Of a stretch of 35,345 bases of DNA, positions 1 to 5,707 are shown in pieces. Made by a program: the position numbers and the translations under genes. The first letter of the stretch is position 1. Every line of letters begins with the position of its first letter. This DNA comes from Nitrospirota bacterium (GTDB lineage Bacteria; Nitrospirota; UBA9217): assembly GCA_020052615.1 (NCBI GenBank), contig JAGVOT010000039.1, positions 1-35,345 of the forward strand. Direction: 5' to 3'. The notes below the pieces were generated by a model, which was not told where the DNA came from, did not search any database, and saw nothing but the letters and a program-made list of their open reading frames with translations.

Positions 1-897
1 ACCCCGCCGTCCCCGCCCGCGGCCACCGTGCCGCCGGTGGATATGGGGCCCGGAGCGAAGCCGGCCCCTCTCATCGTGATCGGGCTTCTCCTGATCATCG
101 TCGCGGCTGCGGCGTGGTGGCTCAATTCCCCCTCCCCGACCGACCTGCTTCCGGACGCCTACGTCAATATCAAGCACCGGTTCGCGCTCGCCCCGCCCCG
201 GGAATGGCTCCAGCTCACGCCGGAGAACTTCAAACAGATCATCGAGGAATACAAGGACCGCTTCCCCAAGGAGCTCCAGGCGATGATCGCGAAGCCGGGC
301 TTCGAGGTCAGCTTCATCAGGATCCCAGGCACACCGGATGAATTCGCACCGTCCTTTAACGTCGTGGTCATGCCCCTGAAGCAGAACCTTCCTCCCCTGA
401 CGGGATCGGAAAAGGATGACGCGGCAAGAACCATAACGACGGAATTTAAGAAGCATATCAAGGATTACACGATGGAATCATCGTCCATCGTCGAGGTGGA
501 CGGCCTTGCCTCCCTTCAGATCACCGGCACAGCGCCCCTGACCGTCGTGCTCGAGCCGTCCAAACCCGTCATGTCCGAGAAAGGCGCATTCGGATTGCAG
601 CACGTGATCGGCCATACGCAGGAAGTTTCGAAGACCTTTCTCCTGAAGACGCACCAGGTCCTCGTCCCGGGCAGGAAACGGGCATATGTGATCAGCTTTA
701 CGGCCGAGGAGGGAGGATTCGCCGAAGTTGCCCCTGTTTTCCGGTCGGTGACCGAGTCTTTCCGGGTCATGGAGCGGCCGCCCCGCTTCGGTCCGATCAT
801 AATGGGGTCCCTGAACGGCGGCCTCATCGGCGCGGGGCTTTACCTTTTCTATGTATTTATCGGCCGCGTCATTATCGCGCTGTCGAGCAGGCCATAA
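1..897 (+). CDS. Membrane-anchored hypothetical protein, 5' partial
   Basis: The frame is open from base 1 through a Pro/Ala-rich stretch, so the gene very probably starts before the window. A GTG at 28 is only an internal candidate. After the proline-rich linker comes a transmembrane helix (about nt 65-120, hydrophobic and ending in WWLN), then a soluble domain of about 200 residues. A second hydrophobic segment lies close to the C-terminus (about nt 795-885). The soluble part (KHRFALAPPREW, later SFTAEEGGF and FRSVTESFRV) resembles PsbP/DUF1795-type folds, where a secreted or anchored domain ends in a 'F..v..SF' helix; this likeness is by eye only. The missing N-terminus could be a zinc ribbon, as is common in such anchored proteins, but nothing here proves it. 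Function unknown. Confidence 0.7.
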   Translation, partial: TPPSPPAATVPPVDMGPGAKPAPLIVIGLLLIIVAAAAWWLNSPSPTDLLPDAYVNIKHRFALAPPREWLQLTPENFKQIIEEYKDRFPKELQAMIAKPGFEVSFIRIPGTPDEFAPSFNVVVMPLKQNLPPLTGSEKDDAARTITTEFKKHIKDYTMESSSIVEVDGLASLQITGTAPLTVVLEPSKPVMSEKGAFGLQHVIGHTQEVSKTFLLKTHQVLVPGRKRAYVISFTAEEGGFAEVAPVFRSVTESFRVMERPPRFGPIIMGSLNGGLIGAGLYLFYVFIGRVIIALSSRP

Positions 898-906
898 CGA
901 AAGGTC

Positions 907-1185
907 ATGAAAGAACGCCGAAAATCACGGCTCACCCGACCAAGACAGAAAATGCCCTCCTTCGTTCGGAAGGCCCTTCTCGAGAACGGCGTCATGGAGG
1001 CCTATCGTCTGCGGCCGGCGTACCAGCAGAACGATTACCTGGGCTGGATCACCCGGGCAAAGCTGGAGCCCACCCGGCAGCGCAGGCTTGCCCAGATGCT
1101 CGACGAGCTTGCCGGCGGCGACCGGTACATGAAAATGACCTGGCGCCCGAAGCGCTCTCCTGGCAGTCCGCTGAAAAAAAAGTAA
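907..1185 (+). CDS. YdeI/OmpD-associated (OmdA-like) small protein
   Basis: A 92-residue basic protein starting with ATG 9 bases after the preceding stop, so probably co-transcribed with it. The middle resembles the C-terminal helical part of the YdeI/OmpD-associated family (OmdA, PF13376): a 'Y..RPAYQQNDYLGWI..AK..ETRQRRLAQMLDEL..G..YM'-like pattern. In that family the helical tail follows a domain of similar size, so this is a short, tail-only version. Members have been linked to bacteriocin and peptide stress in other bacteria, but no activity can be read from this sequence. The C-terminus is a run of Lys/Arg. Family assignment is moderate, function unknown. Confidence 0.6.
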   Translation: MKERRKSRLTRPRQKMPSFVRKALLENGVMEAYRLRPAYQQNDYLGWITRAKLEPTRQRRLAQMLDELAGGDRYMKMTWRPKRSPGSPLKKK

Positions 1186-1193
1186 TTCAGCCG

Positions 1194-1279
1194 TCTTTGC
1201 GAGCGAAGCTGAGTCGGTCCTGAGAATATCAATCACTTCCAGATTGCTGCGTCGCAATAAAGCGCTCCTCGCAATGACA
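1194..1279 (+). repeat. Dispersed palindromic repeat, copy I
   Basis: It begins GTCTTTGCGAGCGAAGC and ends CTCCTCGCAATGAC, with an AGATTGCTGCGTCGC-like middle. Matching copies lie at 20430-20510 (same orientation) and 35253-35339 (opposite orientation). The imperfectly complementary ends would form a long hairpin. There is no ORF, so it is a REP/MITE-like element. It fills most of the gap between the OmdA-like gene and the reductase gene. Confidence 0.75.
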
Positions 1280-1323
1280 GTTTCATACTATTTAATGCAT
1301 GATGGAGCAGACAACGGATCACG

Positions 1324-1860
1324 ATGAAAATATCCGTGTTCATAGCGACCAGCCTCGACGGCTTTATCGCCCGCCTGAACGGCGACATCGACTGGCTCCT
1401 GAATGCCGGAGACACCAATGATCCCGAGGACTACGGGTACTCAAAATTCATAGCGACCGTGGACTGCCTCGTGATGGGCAGAAATTCCTTTGAAAAGGTC
1501 CAGTCGTTCCCCGAATGGCCCTATGCAGGGATGCGGGTCGTGGTGCTCAGCCGCACGCTGAACACAATACCCGACCAGGCCGTGGGAAAGGCGGAACTTT
1601 CAGCCGGCCCTGTCGAAATGCTGGCAGCAAAGCTAAGAGCCGAAGGGCTCGGTCGGATTTACATCGACGGGGGCAAAACCGTTCAGTCCTTCCTGAGGGC
1701 GGGGCTCGTTACCGATATGACGATCACACGCATACCAATTCTGATCGGCAGCGGGCTGCCCCTGTTCGGCGAACTCCCCGGGGACATCGCTCTTGACCAC
1801 ATCGAGACAAAGGCCTTTCCGTCCGGATTCGTCCAATCCCGCTACGAAGTGAGGAAGTGA
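1324..1860 (+). CDS. Dihydrofolate reductase / RibD C-terminal family reductase
   Basis: A 178-residue protein covering the whole DHFR-like RibD_C fold (PF01872). Family marks are the N-terminal 'MKISVFIATSLDGFIA', the 'DWLLN' turn, 'VMGRNSFE', 'VVVLSRTL' and the C-terminal 'IYIDGGKTVQSFL..GLVTDMTITRIPILIGSGLPLFG'. Members are NAD(P)H-dependent reductases related to both folate and riboflavin-pathway enzymes; single-domain YyaP/DfrA-like proteins such as this often have unknown substrates. The ATG start at the conserved N-terminus is clear. The gene is separated from its upstream neighbour by a dispersed repeat, so it is probably transcribed alone. It is the last high-GC gene before the low-GC island. 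Confident in the family, not in the substrate. Confidence 0.88.
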   Translation: MKISVFIATSLDGFIARLNGDIDWLLNAGDTNDPEDYGYSKFIATVDCLVMGRNSFEKVQSFPEWPYAGMRVVVLSRTLNTIPDQAVGKAELSAGPVEMLAAKLRAEGLGRIYIDGGKTVQSFLRAGLVTDMTITRIPILIGSGLPLFGELPGDIALDHIETKAFPSGFVQSRYEVRK

Positions 1861-1937
1861 TCCATGCGGCTCAACAGACGGCTTTCACCCGGACATTATT
1901 GCCCATCGGGATAAATACGGGAAGGCACGGCGGAGTC

Positions 1938-1953
1938 GAGAGAACGTTCTCTC
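1938..1953. promoter_or_regulatory. 16-bp perfect palindrome, possible operator
   Basis: GAGAGAACGTTCTCTC is a perfect palindrome with a GAACGTTC core. It lies 24 bp upstream of a strong sigma70-like -35 box. It has no loop, so it fits a dimeric regulator's operator better than an RNA hairpin. The regulator is unknown. GAAC/GTTC half sites recall some LexA boxes but lack the usual central spacer. Confidence 0.4.
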
Positions 1954-1977
1954 ACGAACCAAGAGCCAAAAGTAACC

Positions 1978-2006
1978 TTGACACACCACAGGCCATAAAA
2001 TATACT
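1978..2006 (+). promoter_or_regulatory. Sigma70-like promoter upstream of the first low-GC island
   Basis: TTGACA at 1978-1983 and TATACT at 2001-2006 are separated by exactly 17 bp, 11 of 12 consensus bases. Transcription would start near 2013 and read into the island genes from 2156. If the island is a cassette array, this promoter is placed as a cassette promoter (Pc) would be. The stretch 1861-2155 holds no convincing gene, only this promoter, the palindrome at 1938 and the inverted repeats at 2047-2132. Confidence 0.55.
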
Positions 2007-2046
2007 CGTTTTCACAAAGAAAGAGTCCCAGGCATCATTCTTGCTA

Positions 2047-2132
2047 AACTGGTAAAGAAAGAAAATCCGTGCTTTACTATGGGTCTGGTTTTTAGGTGTT
2101 TACTATCCCCCATAGTCAACTACTAGTTGATT
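2047..2132 (+). other. Possible left cassette boundary / attC-like fold
   Basis: AACTGGTA (2047-2054) can pair with TACTAGTT (2121-2128) with one G-T wobble, and inside it ACTATGGG (2076-2083) pairs perfectly with CCCATAGT (2109-2116). The right arm ends in GTTGATT (2126-2132), like the GTTRAT-type boxes at other island boundaries. The first island gene starts 24 bases later. The left spacer is much longer than the right, which is unusual for attC, so the call is weak. Confidence 0.3.
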
Positions 2133-2155
2133 CGGATAAAATCAATGGAGAATCT

Positions 2156-3040
2156 ATGATTCGCATTATCATCATGATCGTCTTATTATTGACCCTGCCG
2201 ATGATAGCTTATTCACAAGATCCAGTCCCAACTCCAAGCAAAGTTGGTCAGCCACCACAACAACAACCCAACAAAATAAAGACTGAATCCCCAAATGGCC
2301 CACGCGGTACTAAGGATTCTCCTGTTTTTATCGAGACACTTGAGAGACAGGTGGATAGAGACGATAAAGTTGAAGAGCGTAAATACCGCGAAAATGAAAC
2401 GTCGATCAATAAGCGCCTCGTATTCTTCACTGGTTTGATGCTCCTTGTTGCCCTCGGTCAGGCCGCTCTCTTTTTCTATCAATTGCGTCTGATGCGAAAA
2501 ACCATGATTGATACAGAAAAAGCTGCGTCCGCTGCTCAAAAAAGTGCCGAAGTTGCCGAGAAAACCGTTGAAATTATGTCTGATACGGCTCAAAGACAAT
2601 TGCGGGCGTATATCTTCGTTAAAACCGACGACAAGTCTGTGGTTCTTGATAGCGATAGCGTACTGACCGTTACCACCATCGTAAAGAACTTCGGCCAGAC
2701 CCCTGCGCACAATATCATAACAAGCCAACACATTGGCACCTACGTTCTCCCGATAAGTCCTGATAACCCCCTCGACAATCTTTCCTTCGCTGATAATTCC
2801 TCTACATCGGCTCTTGCGCCTGGAGAGGTCACTTACATAAGAAATAACCCCCAAAAACTTACCGCAAGGCTCATTGCTGATATTGAATCTGGCGTTGTCG
2901 CCCTTTTTGTTCTCGGCGAAATTAAGTACTACGATTCCTTCGGTACGCCACAGAGTACCAAATACCGCATGTTTTCCACTGGCGAGGTCTTCATTCGCAA
3001 GGGTCTCACATATTATTATGACGGCAATGAGGCAACCTGA
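2156..3040 (+). CDS. Exported, membrane-anchored hypothetical protein with coiled coil
   Basis: A 294-residue protein. The chosen ATG follows GGAG at 2147-2150 and begins a clear signal peptide (MIRIIIMIVLLLTLPMIAYS). In order: signal peptide, a Pro/Gln-rich linker of about 35 residues, a charged segment, a transmembrane helix (LVFFTGLMLLVALGQAALFFYQL), an Ala/Lys-rich coiled coil (EKAASAAQKSAEVAEKTVE), then a soluble beta-rich domain starting 'RQLRAYIFV' with 'VKNFGQTPAHNI'. The last two phrases recur in uncharacterised anchored proteins of many environmental bacteria. Codon use and GC are clearly lower than in the flanking genes, which suggests transfer. It lies between two attC-like boundaries, so it could be a cassette gene. 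Function unknown. Confidence 0.75.
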   Translation: MIRIIIMIVLLLTLPMIAYSQDPVPTPSKVGQPPQQQPNKIKTESPNGPRGTKDSPVFIETLERQVDRDDKVEERKYRENETSINKRLVFFTGLMLLVALGQAALFFYQLRLMRKTMIDTEKAASAAQKSAEVAEKTVEIMSDTAQRQLRAYIFVKTDDKSVVLDSDSVLTVTTIVKNFGQTPAHNIITSQHIGTYVLPISPDNPLDNLSFADNSSTSALAPGEVTYIRNNPQKLTARLIADIESGVVALFVLGEIKYYDSFGTPQSTKYRMFSTGEVFIRKGLTYYYDGNEAT

Positions 3041-3065
3041 TATAAGTATGTAGATTAAACGCATA

Positions 3066-3117
3066 TTTCAACCAGAAGATCGAGCCCCACGGAACGGGGC
3101 TCATCTTCGCGTTAATC
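3066..3117 (+). other. attC-like recombination site (best-formed of the set)
   Basis: AAC (3070-3072) and GTT (3111-3113) enclose a nearly perfect stem: GAAGAT pairs with ATCTTC and GAGCCCC with GGGGCTC, around a 7-base loop, with a single unpaired C at 3081 on the left arm. AAC...GTT ends, short mismatched spacers and one extrahelical base on one arm are the architecture of an integron attC. The right end reads GTTAATC. No T-tract follows, which argues against an intrinsic terminator. It lies 26 bases after one gene and about 50 before the next. Confidence 0.55.
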
Positions 3118-3162
3118 AGATAAACCCATGCATAGCCTATGTTGTTTGCCACGGAGTGAAGC

Positions 3163-3948
3163 TTGTCTAGCACAATGAAACGGTTCAAGACCAACGCAAA
3201 CGGAGAGATTCCCGCTGGGTGTAAGCTTGATGCTAACGCAGTTTATGCGCTCGTTCGAGATATGCCCCCTGCTGCCAGTACTTTTAGCGACAAGCAACAA
3301 CTTATCGATTGGATAAATAACTGCATACTTGGCGATCTTCGAACGCTTCGTTTTGGAATTCAGACGTACTTGGCTGACTCAAACCGAGACGTAAAAAATG
3401 GGTTGGGAGGCGGAAACTTCTTACTGGCTTCCGGCTGTTGTTTAGCGCTTGAATACGTAGCTCGTATATTCAACGGGGGCAATAATGCTGAAGTCAATGT
3501 TAAACGTTATACTGAGAAATTCCTTAAGCCAATAAACAATAAGTATGCCGACGTCAGCGGTCTAATGTGGAAAGTATTCAGGAACGGGCTAGTCCACGGC
3601 TCGTGGCCGCAGAGTATTGAGATTGAAGCGGAAAATGGACAAAAAATCCGCGTCGGAGTCGGAGTGGAACCATCTGATCCTCACCTCGCTCCTGAACGGA
3701 AGTGGTCGGGACCCTCCCTTGCCCTCAATGCTATTACCTTTATGGAAGATCTGGAAGCATCTGTTGAACGAGGCTTTGCACAATGGATTCTTGACACTAC
3801 CGATCCTGTACTGGAGCGAGGCGCGCCTCGCCTCCTGATCTTGCACAAAGATGATCAGGTGCAGCTAGAGGTCCAGCGAGTCTTGGAGTGGAATAGCAGC
3901 AGTGCCGACCCATCTGGTGGCAAATCCGACGTGGCCTCGGCGCGTTGA
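3163..3948 (+). CDS. Hypothetical protein in low-GC island
   Basis: A 261-residue protein, no family recognised. TTG at 3163 is preferred because GGAG at 3153-3156 lies 6 bases upstream; ATG at 3175 (MKRFKTNANGEIP) is the alternative. It is predicted soluble, mostly helical, with an 'RTLRFGIQTYLADS' segment and a Gly-rich 'GLGGGNFLLASGCCLALEY'. A later 'DVSGLMWKVFRNGLVHGSWPQ' resembles HEPN-like or nuclease-associated 'R.GLvHg' helices, but this is only a resemblance. The last about 15 codons (SSSADPSGGKSDVASAR) run into a possible recombination site, so the native C-terminus may have been altered. GC and codon use match the neighbouring island genes. Confidence 0.65.
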   Translation: MSSTMKRFKTNANGEIPAGCKLDANAVYALVRDMPPAASTFSDKQQLIDWINNCILGDLRTLRFGIQTYLADSNRDVKNGLGGGNFLLASGCCLALEYVARIFNGGNNAEVNVKRYTEKFLKPINNKYADVSGLMWKVFRNGLVHGSWPQSIEIEAENGQKIRVGVGVEPSDPHLAPERKWSGPSLALNAITFMEDLEASVERGFAQWILDTTDPVLERGAPRLLILHKDDQVQLEVQRVLEWNSSSADPSGGKSDVASAR

Positions 3949-3950
3949 TC
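3902..3950 (+). other. Weak attC-like site overlapping a gene end
   Basis: GTGCCGA (3902-3908) pairs with TCGGCGC (3937-3943), directly followed by GTTGATC (3944-3950), which matches boundary boxes elsewhere. The left AAC is not present (AAT at best) and the inside is only loosely paired. The TGA of the preceding gene is inside the GTTGATC box. The next gene starts 26 bases on, as expected for a cassette. Confidence 0.25.
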
Positions 3951-3975
3951 TACACCAAGCTTTTGATCGCTAAAT

Positions 3976-4407
3976 ATGAACATTCAATATCTCCAAATTA
4001 AAAGACCCTACAGCTTTACCTCACCATTTAAAGGAGCGGAATTTGCTGCTCTTATCTATATCGCTGATGCTAATATTTCGATTAGAGAACAAGAAGTCCT
4101 AAGCGATCAAATTGTGATTTCCGGCTGCCGCTATGCTGTCTGCGCAGGACTTAACTGCTCATCTTGGGATAATTCGATTGATATGGCGGATATTAAGCGT
4201 AATGGTGGCGAGGTCAGTGATGAAAATCTCGTAATGACCACATGGCACGATAACGAAACGCTGGAAGATATCGCCTTCTTCTTTTTGAACAATACTAGCT
4301 TTGGTAGTTTTATTGCGGACCGTCTGGCGGTTCTTGTTATCGGTGCCAACGAATCAATTCTCAACGATATCCAAAATGAAATAAACAAGCGGTTAACGGC
4401 CAACTGA
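3976..4407 (+). CDS. Hypothetical protein in low-GC island
   Basis: A 143-residue soluble protein without recognised motifs. Its C-terminal half (VMTTWHDNETLEDIAFFFLNNTSF, then RLAVLVIGANE) resembles small uncharacterised proteins found singly in environmental genomes. It begins with ATG and no strong ribosome binding site. It starts shortly after a possible boundary box (GTTGATC at 3944) and ends 7 bases before the attC-like site's AAC end at 4415, the compact layout of a gene cassette. Low GC compared with the flanking gspF gene. Function unknown. Confidence 0.65.
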   Translation: MNIQYLQIKRPYSFTSPFKGAEFAALIYIADANISIREQEVLSDQIVISGCRYAVCAGLNCSSWDNSIDMADIKRNGGEVSDENLVMTTWHDNETLEDIAFFFLNNTSFGSFIADRLAVLVIGANESILNDIQNEINKRLTAN

Positions 4408-4410
4408 CAA

Positions 4411-4469
4411 GACCAACCTGGCGCTCGACAGCGACGCGCCAAAGTCGGCGCGTGACGCGCGGGTTCCCC
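4411..4469 (+). other. attC-like site closing the first low-GC island
   Basis: AAC at 4415-4417 and GTT at 4463-4465 frame an imperfect palindrome. Outer AACC pairs with GGTT and the inner ACGCGCC (4434-4440) with GGCGCGT (4447-4453). It is clearly similar to the site at 23499-23559: both share AACnnGGCGC, GCGACGCGCCA, GGCGCGTGAC and end GTTCCCC. High-GC, typical host sequence begins immediately after. Confidence 0.5.
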
Positions 4470-4516
4470 ATCCCTTCATTGACTTCCCGTTCTTTTCTCT
4501 GTATTATTCAGTGCGT

Positions 4517-5707
4517 ATGCCCCTTTTTACCTATAAAGCCGTTCGTGAGGATGGGACCGCGATTACCGACGAGTTGACGGCGGCGAACTCCTCGGAGGTG
4601 CGCCAGGCCCTGGAAGCAAGGGGGTACCTGGTGCTCGACGTCAGGACAAAGCGGGCGGGCATCGGGGGATCCGGCGCGAGCCAGAAGGACTTCCTGATCT
4701 TCAACCAGGAGTTCATGACGCTCGTCAAGGCTGGGCTCCCCATCGTGCAGGCCCTCGAGATCCTTCACAAGCGCATGGTAAAGCCCGGATACCGTACGAC
4801 CCTGGGAAGCATCATCGAAGCCGTCAAGGGCGGCACCGCCCTGTCGGACGCCATGGCGTCCCATCCCGCCTTTTTCCCGCCCCTCTACACGGCGACCGTG
4901 CGGGCAGGCGAGCAGAGCGGCGCCCTGGTGGACGTGCTGAAGCGGTTCATTGATTATCAGAAGCGGATGCTGACGGTCCGGCGCAAGCTCGTCACCGCCC
5001 TGGCCTATCCCGCGTTCCTGGTCCTGGCGCTCGTGGGTGTGATGGCGCTCTTCTTCCTCTATATCATCCCCAACTTCACCCAGATGTACAGTGACCAGTC
5101 CGGCTCCCTGCCCTTCCTGACGTCGCTGCTCATCAGCTTTACGGACATCGTTTCAAAAGGCGCGCCGGTCATTGCCGTGGCCCTGGTCGCCGGGGGGATC
5201 AGCCTGTACCTCGGATACCGGAGCGATACGGGCCGCAAGGCGCTGGACACGATGCTGCTCCGGACCCCGCTGGTGCGGACGCTCATCATCCAGTACATCA
5301 TGGCCCAGCTCACCCGCACCCTGGCGACGGTGCTGCGGGGCGGCATCCCGCTGGTGCAGGCCATGGACACCACGGCCGGGGTCATCGGCAACCGCGTCAT
5401 CGCCCGGCGGCTTCTGGAAAGCCGGGAGCTCCTGACCGAGGGCGTGAGCCTTGCCGACGCCATGGAGCGGACGAAGCTCGCCCCGGACATGACGGTCCGG
5501 ATGATCGAGGTGGGAGAATCCTCCGGAGACCTTCCGCAGATGCTGGAGGACGTCGCCGATTTTTACGAGCAGGAAGTGGAGAACCGGCTCACCGTGCTCA
5601 CCACCATGATCGAGCCGGTGCTCATGCTGACCATGGGCATCGTGATCGCGTTCATCGTTGTGGCGCTGTACCTTCCGATATTCGAAATGGGGGCGAGACT
5701 GAAATGA
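4517..5707 (+). CDS. gspF: Type II secretion / type IV pilus inner-membrane platform protein (GspF/PilC)
   Basis: A 396-residue polytopic platform protein on which the GspE/PilB ATPase works to extrude pseudopilus or pilus subunits. The start MPLFTYKAVREDG is the family's canonical N-terminus; a GTG two codons earlier is less likely. Two T2SSF domains are visible (about residues 65-190 and 265-390). Each carries the F..l..ll.aG.pl...l pattern ('QEFMTLVKAGLPIVQALEIL' and 'TRTLATVLRGGIPLVQAMD') and the G...L...l phrase. Three hydrophobic segments lie near 165-190, 215-235 and at the C-terminus (MIEPVLMLTMGIVIAF). Its TGA overlaps the gspE ATG. It could belong to a pilus, a T2SS or a specialised pseudopilus; the neighbours favour a dedicated small system. 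Confidence 0.93.
   Translation: MPLFTYKAVREDGTAITDELTAANSSEVRQALEARGYLVLDVRTKRAGIGGSGASQKDFLIFNQEFMTLVKAGLPIVQALEILHKRMVKPGYRTTLGSIIEAVKGGTALSDAMASHPAFFPPLYTATVRAGEQSGALVDVLKRFIDYQKRMLTVRRKLVTALAYPAFLVLALVGVMALFFLYIIPNFTQMYSDQSGSLPFLTSLLISFTDIVSKGAPVIAVALVAGGISLYLGYRSDTGRKALDTMLLRTPLVRTLIIQYIMAQLTRTLATVLRGGIPLVQAMDTTAGVIGNRVIARRLLESRELLTEGVSLADAMERTKLAPDMTVRMIEVGESSGDLPQMLEDVADFYEQEVENRLTVLTTMIEPVLMLTMGIVIAFIVVALYLPIFEMGARLK

Noticed and set aside
1857-2126. Possible 89-residue reading frame after the reductase gene
   Set aside because: No ribosome binding site except a GTGA overlap, no recognisable domain, mixed composition. It spans the promoter and inverted repeats, so it is unlikely to be coding.
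3066-3117. Rho-independent terminator
   Set aside because: The stem is good but no T-tract follows on either strand, and AAC/GTT borders with a one-base bulge fit attC better.
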